From Verrucomicrobiota bacterium (GTDB lineage Bacteria > Verrucomicrobiota > Verrucomicrobiia > Limisphaerales > J093): DNA of 15,386 bases. The notes beneath the pieces are model-generated. The model worked only from the letters and a program-made list of their open reading frames with translations, ran no database searches and was not told where the DNA came from. Location of the stretch: assembly GCA_029907285.1 (NCBI GenBank), contig JARYMD010000053.1, positions 1 through 15,386 of the forward strand, given 5' to 3'. Within the stretch, counting starts at the first letter, position 1. Each line of letters begins with the position of its first letter. Of this stretch, positions 14,404-15,386 are shown in pieces. Position numbers and translations under genes: made by a program.

Positions 14404-15156
14404 TCAACCTCGTTTTATGCCACACGTGGGACAGGATGTGTCCCGCCGTGTCTTGAGTTCGTGAAACTGCATTCGCAACACATCAAGAACCAGCAGCCGG
14501 CCAATCAACAGATCGCCAAATCCGGCGATGGCTTTCATTGCTTCAGTTGCCTGGATGTTCCCGATAATGCCTGGCACTGTGGAAAGCACGCCGAATGGAG
14601 CGCTGCTGGGGGCGCGACCGCCGCCCGGCGGTTCAGGATACATGCACCTGTAGCACGGCCCGCCCATGTGCGGCGCCAACACTGATACCTGCCCCTCAAA
14701 CTGAAATACCGCGCCGTAAATGTTTGGCTTCCGAAGACGCACACACGCCTCGTTCACCACATACCGTGTTTGCATGTTGTCCGAACAGTCCACAACCAAA
14801 TCGTACCGGCCGACGATATCCAGAACATTCTCACTGTCCAACCACACCACATGACACTCAACCTCAACGTCCGGATTGAGCCGCCGCAACGTGTCGCGTG
14901 CAGATTCGGCTTTCAGCCGGCCGATGTCCGGCGTGCCATGTAGCAATTGCCGGGGCAGATTCGTCAGGTCAACCCGATCGTCATCAACCACGCCAAGCAC
15001 GCCAACACCAGCAGCCGCCAAATGCATCGCAACTGCCGACCCCAGCCCGCCTGCGCCCACGCACAGAACATGCGAACGCCGAATCCGGTTCTGGCCCTCA
15101 ACCCCAACTCCGGGCAGAATAACATGCCGCTCATAACGCCGCAGTTCCTCGTTCAT
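14404..15156 (-). CDS. moeB: MoeB/ThiF/HesA-family adenylyltransferase
   Basis: From the ATG at 15156 this is 250 residues, the size of E. coli MoeB; a TTG at 15198 would add 14 residues. The family adenylates the C-terminal glycine of a small sulfur-carrier protein (MoaD or ThiS) for molybdopterin or thiamine synthesis. Seen: RYERHVILPGVG at the start, nucleotide loop GAGGLG (34-39), DDDRVDLTNLPRQ (58-70) with the adenylation Arg, K82, DCSDNMQTR (123-131), and the zinc pairs CYRC (168-171) and CPTC (242-245). No rhodanese domain follows. The segment PSSAPFGVLSTVPGIIG stands where many relatives have P-x-C-A-E-x-G, so the usual cysteine is Ser185. No moaD, thiS or other cofactor gene is in the window, so moeB is the best label but the partner could be another carrier. 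Confidence 0.85.
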   Translation of the reverse strand: MNEELRRYERHVILPGVGVEGQNRIRRSHVLCVGAGGLGSAVAMHLAAAGVGVLGVVDDDRVDLTNLPRQLLHGTPDIGRLKAESARDTLRRLNPDVEVECHVVWLDSENVLDIVGRYDLVVDCSDNMQTRYVVNEACVRLRKPNIYGAVFQFEGQVSVLAPHMGGPCYRCMYPEPPGGGRAPSSAPFGVLSTVPGIIGNIQATEAMKAIAGFGDLLIGRLLVLDVLRMQFHELKTRRDTSCPTCGIKRG

Positions 15157-15233
15157 CGGTGAATCCAGCTCAGTTCTTGCGATGTGCGTTGTCCGCAATC
15201 AACCGTGCCTCGGCCAATGACACGCATCGCCAA

Positions 15234-15386
15234 TCAAGCCATCCATTCCCGCTGCCGATCCAGCTTGCTGTTCAGTATCTGGCGAGCCAGCGCAGCGTCT
15301 TCGGCTATTTGAAAATCAAACATGCCGACCAATACAAAATCAGCGCCGTTCTCGAAAGCGTATTTGAACCCCGCCCGCGGGTGAAT
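15234..15386 (-). CDS. C-terminal end of an unidentified protein (5' end outside the window)
   Basis: Reading in from the window edge on the minus strand, a frame of 50 codons is open to a TGA at 15234. It reads HPRAGFKYAFENGADFVLVG, then MFDFQIAEDAALARQILNS, ending QREWMA. The composition and the strand-helix pattern (ADFVLVGMFDFQ followed by an amphipathic helix) look coding. It resembles the last beta-strand and helix of a TIM-barrel protein. I recall similar GADFxxVGMFDFQ endings in planctomycete and verrucomicrobial proteins but cannot name the family. It lies upstream of moeB on the same strand with a 77-bp gap, so the two could be cotranscribed. Confidence 0.6.
   Translation of the reverse strand: MHPRAGFKYAFENGADFVLVGMFDFQIAEDAALARQILNSKLDRQREWMA

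Noticed and set aside
1..15386. tRNA genes, CRISPR arrays, phage, integrase or toxin-antitoxin genes
   Set aside because: I looked for cloverleaf arms, regularly spaced identical repeats with unique spacers, and recombinase or toxin motifs and found none. The repeats present are adjacent or palindromic and have no spacers.

Overview
This is about 15.4 kb of chromosomal DNA from a GC-rich Gram-negative bacterium. The best guess is a member of the Verrucomicrobiota (Pedosphaera/Limisphaerales-like). The guess rests on three things: the long, insertion-bearing IspG; secreted proteins of a kind common in that phylum; and intergenic DNA full of short palindromic repeats, including CAACGTTC-type arrays. 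It is an inference from style; no marker gene settles it.

Layout. (1) 1-807 holds no intact gene. It contains two diverged copies of a short coding remnant flanking a 211-bp-offset direct repeat. (2) 808-2517 (-) and 3034-5310 (+) are divergent genes for two secreted proteins of unknown function: a TIM-barrel/GATase-like glycosidase-type protein, and a beta-propeller fused to an alpha/alpha-toroid. Between them lie at least four hairpin or repeat elements. (3) 5399-9530 (-) is an operon of three genes: an ABC-2 type ATPase with a long C-terminal tail, its permease with a large extracytoplasmic domain, and a membrane-anchored helical protein. Translation of the last two is probably coupled. 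(4) 9859-10101 (+) is a cysteine-rich zinc-ribbon remnant broken by an in-frame TGA. It is followed by an array of 15-bp units in inverted orientation. (5) 10382-10990 (-) encodes an ECF sigma factor, divergent from (6) the operon rseP-ispG at 11093-14265 (+), site-2 protease plus MEP-pathway enzyme, overlapping by GTGA. (7) 14264-14331 is a perfect 19-bp inverted repeat that swallows the ispG stop codon. (8) 14404-15156 (-) is a MoeB/ThiF-type adenylyltransferase, preceded by the 3' end of an unidentified gene (15234-15386).

How the genes work together. rseP and ispG are housekeeping (membrane proteolysis and isoprenoid precursors). The divergent sigma factor may be linked to RseP, but no anti-sigma gene is present. 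The ABC operon looks like a conserved export or envelope system without a known substrate. The two secreted proteins look like accessory polysaccharide-related functions. I saw no phage, plasmid, CRISPR, tRNA, rRNA or recognisable defence system. The most unusual material is the density and variety of repeat families, two of which sit exactly on gene stop codons.
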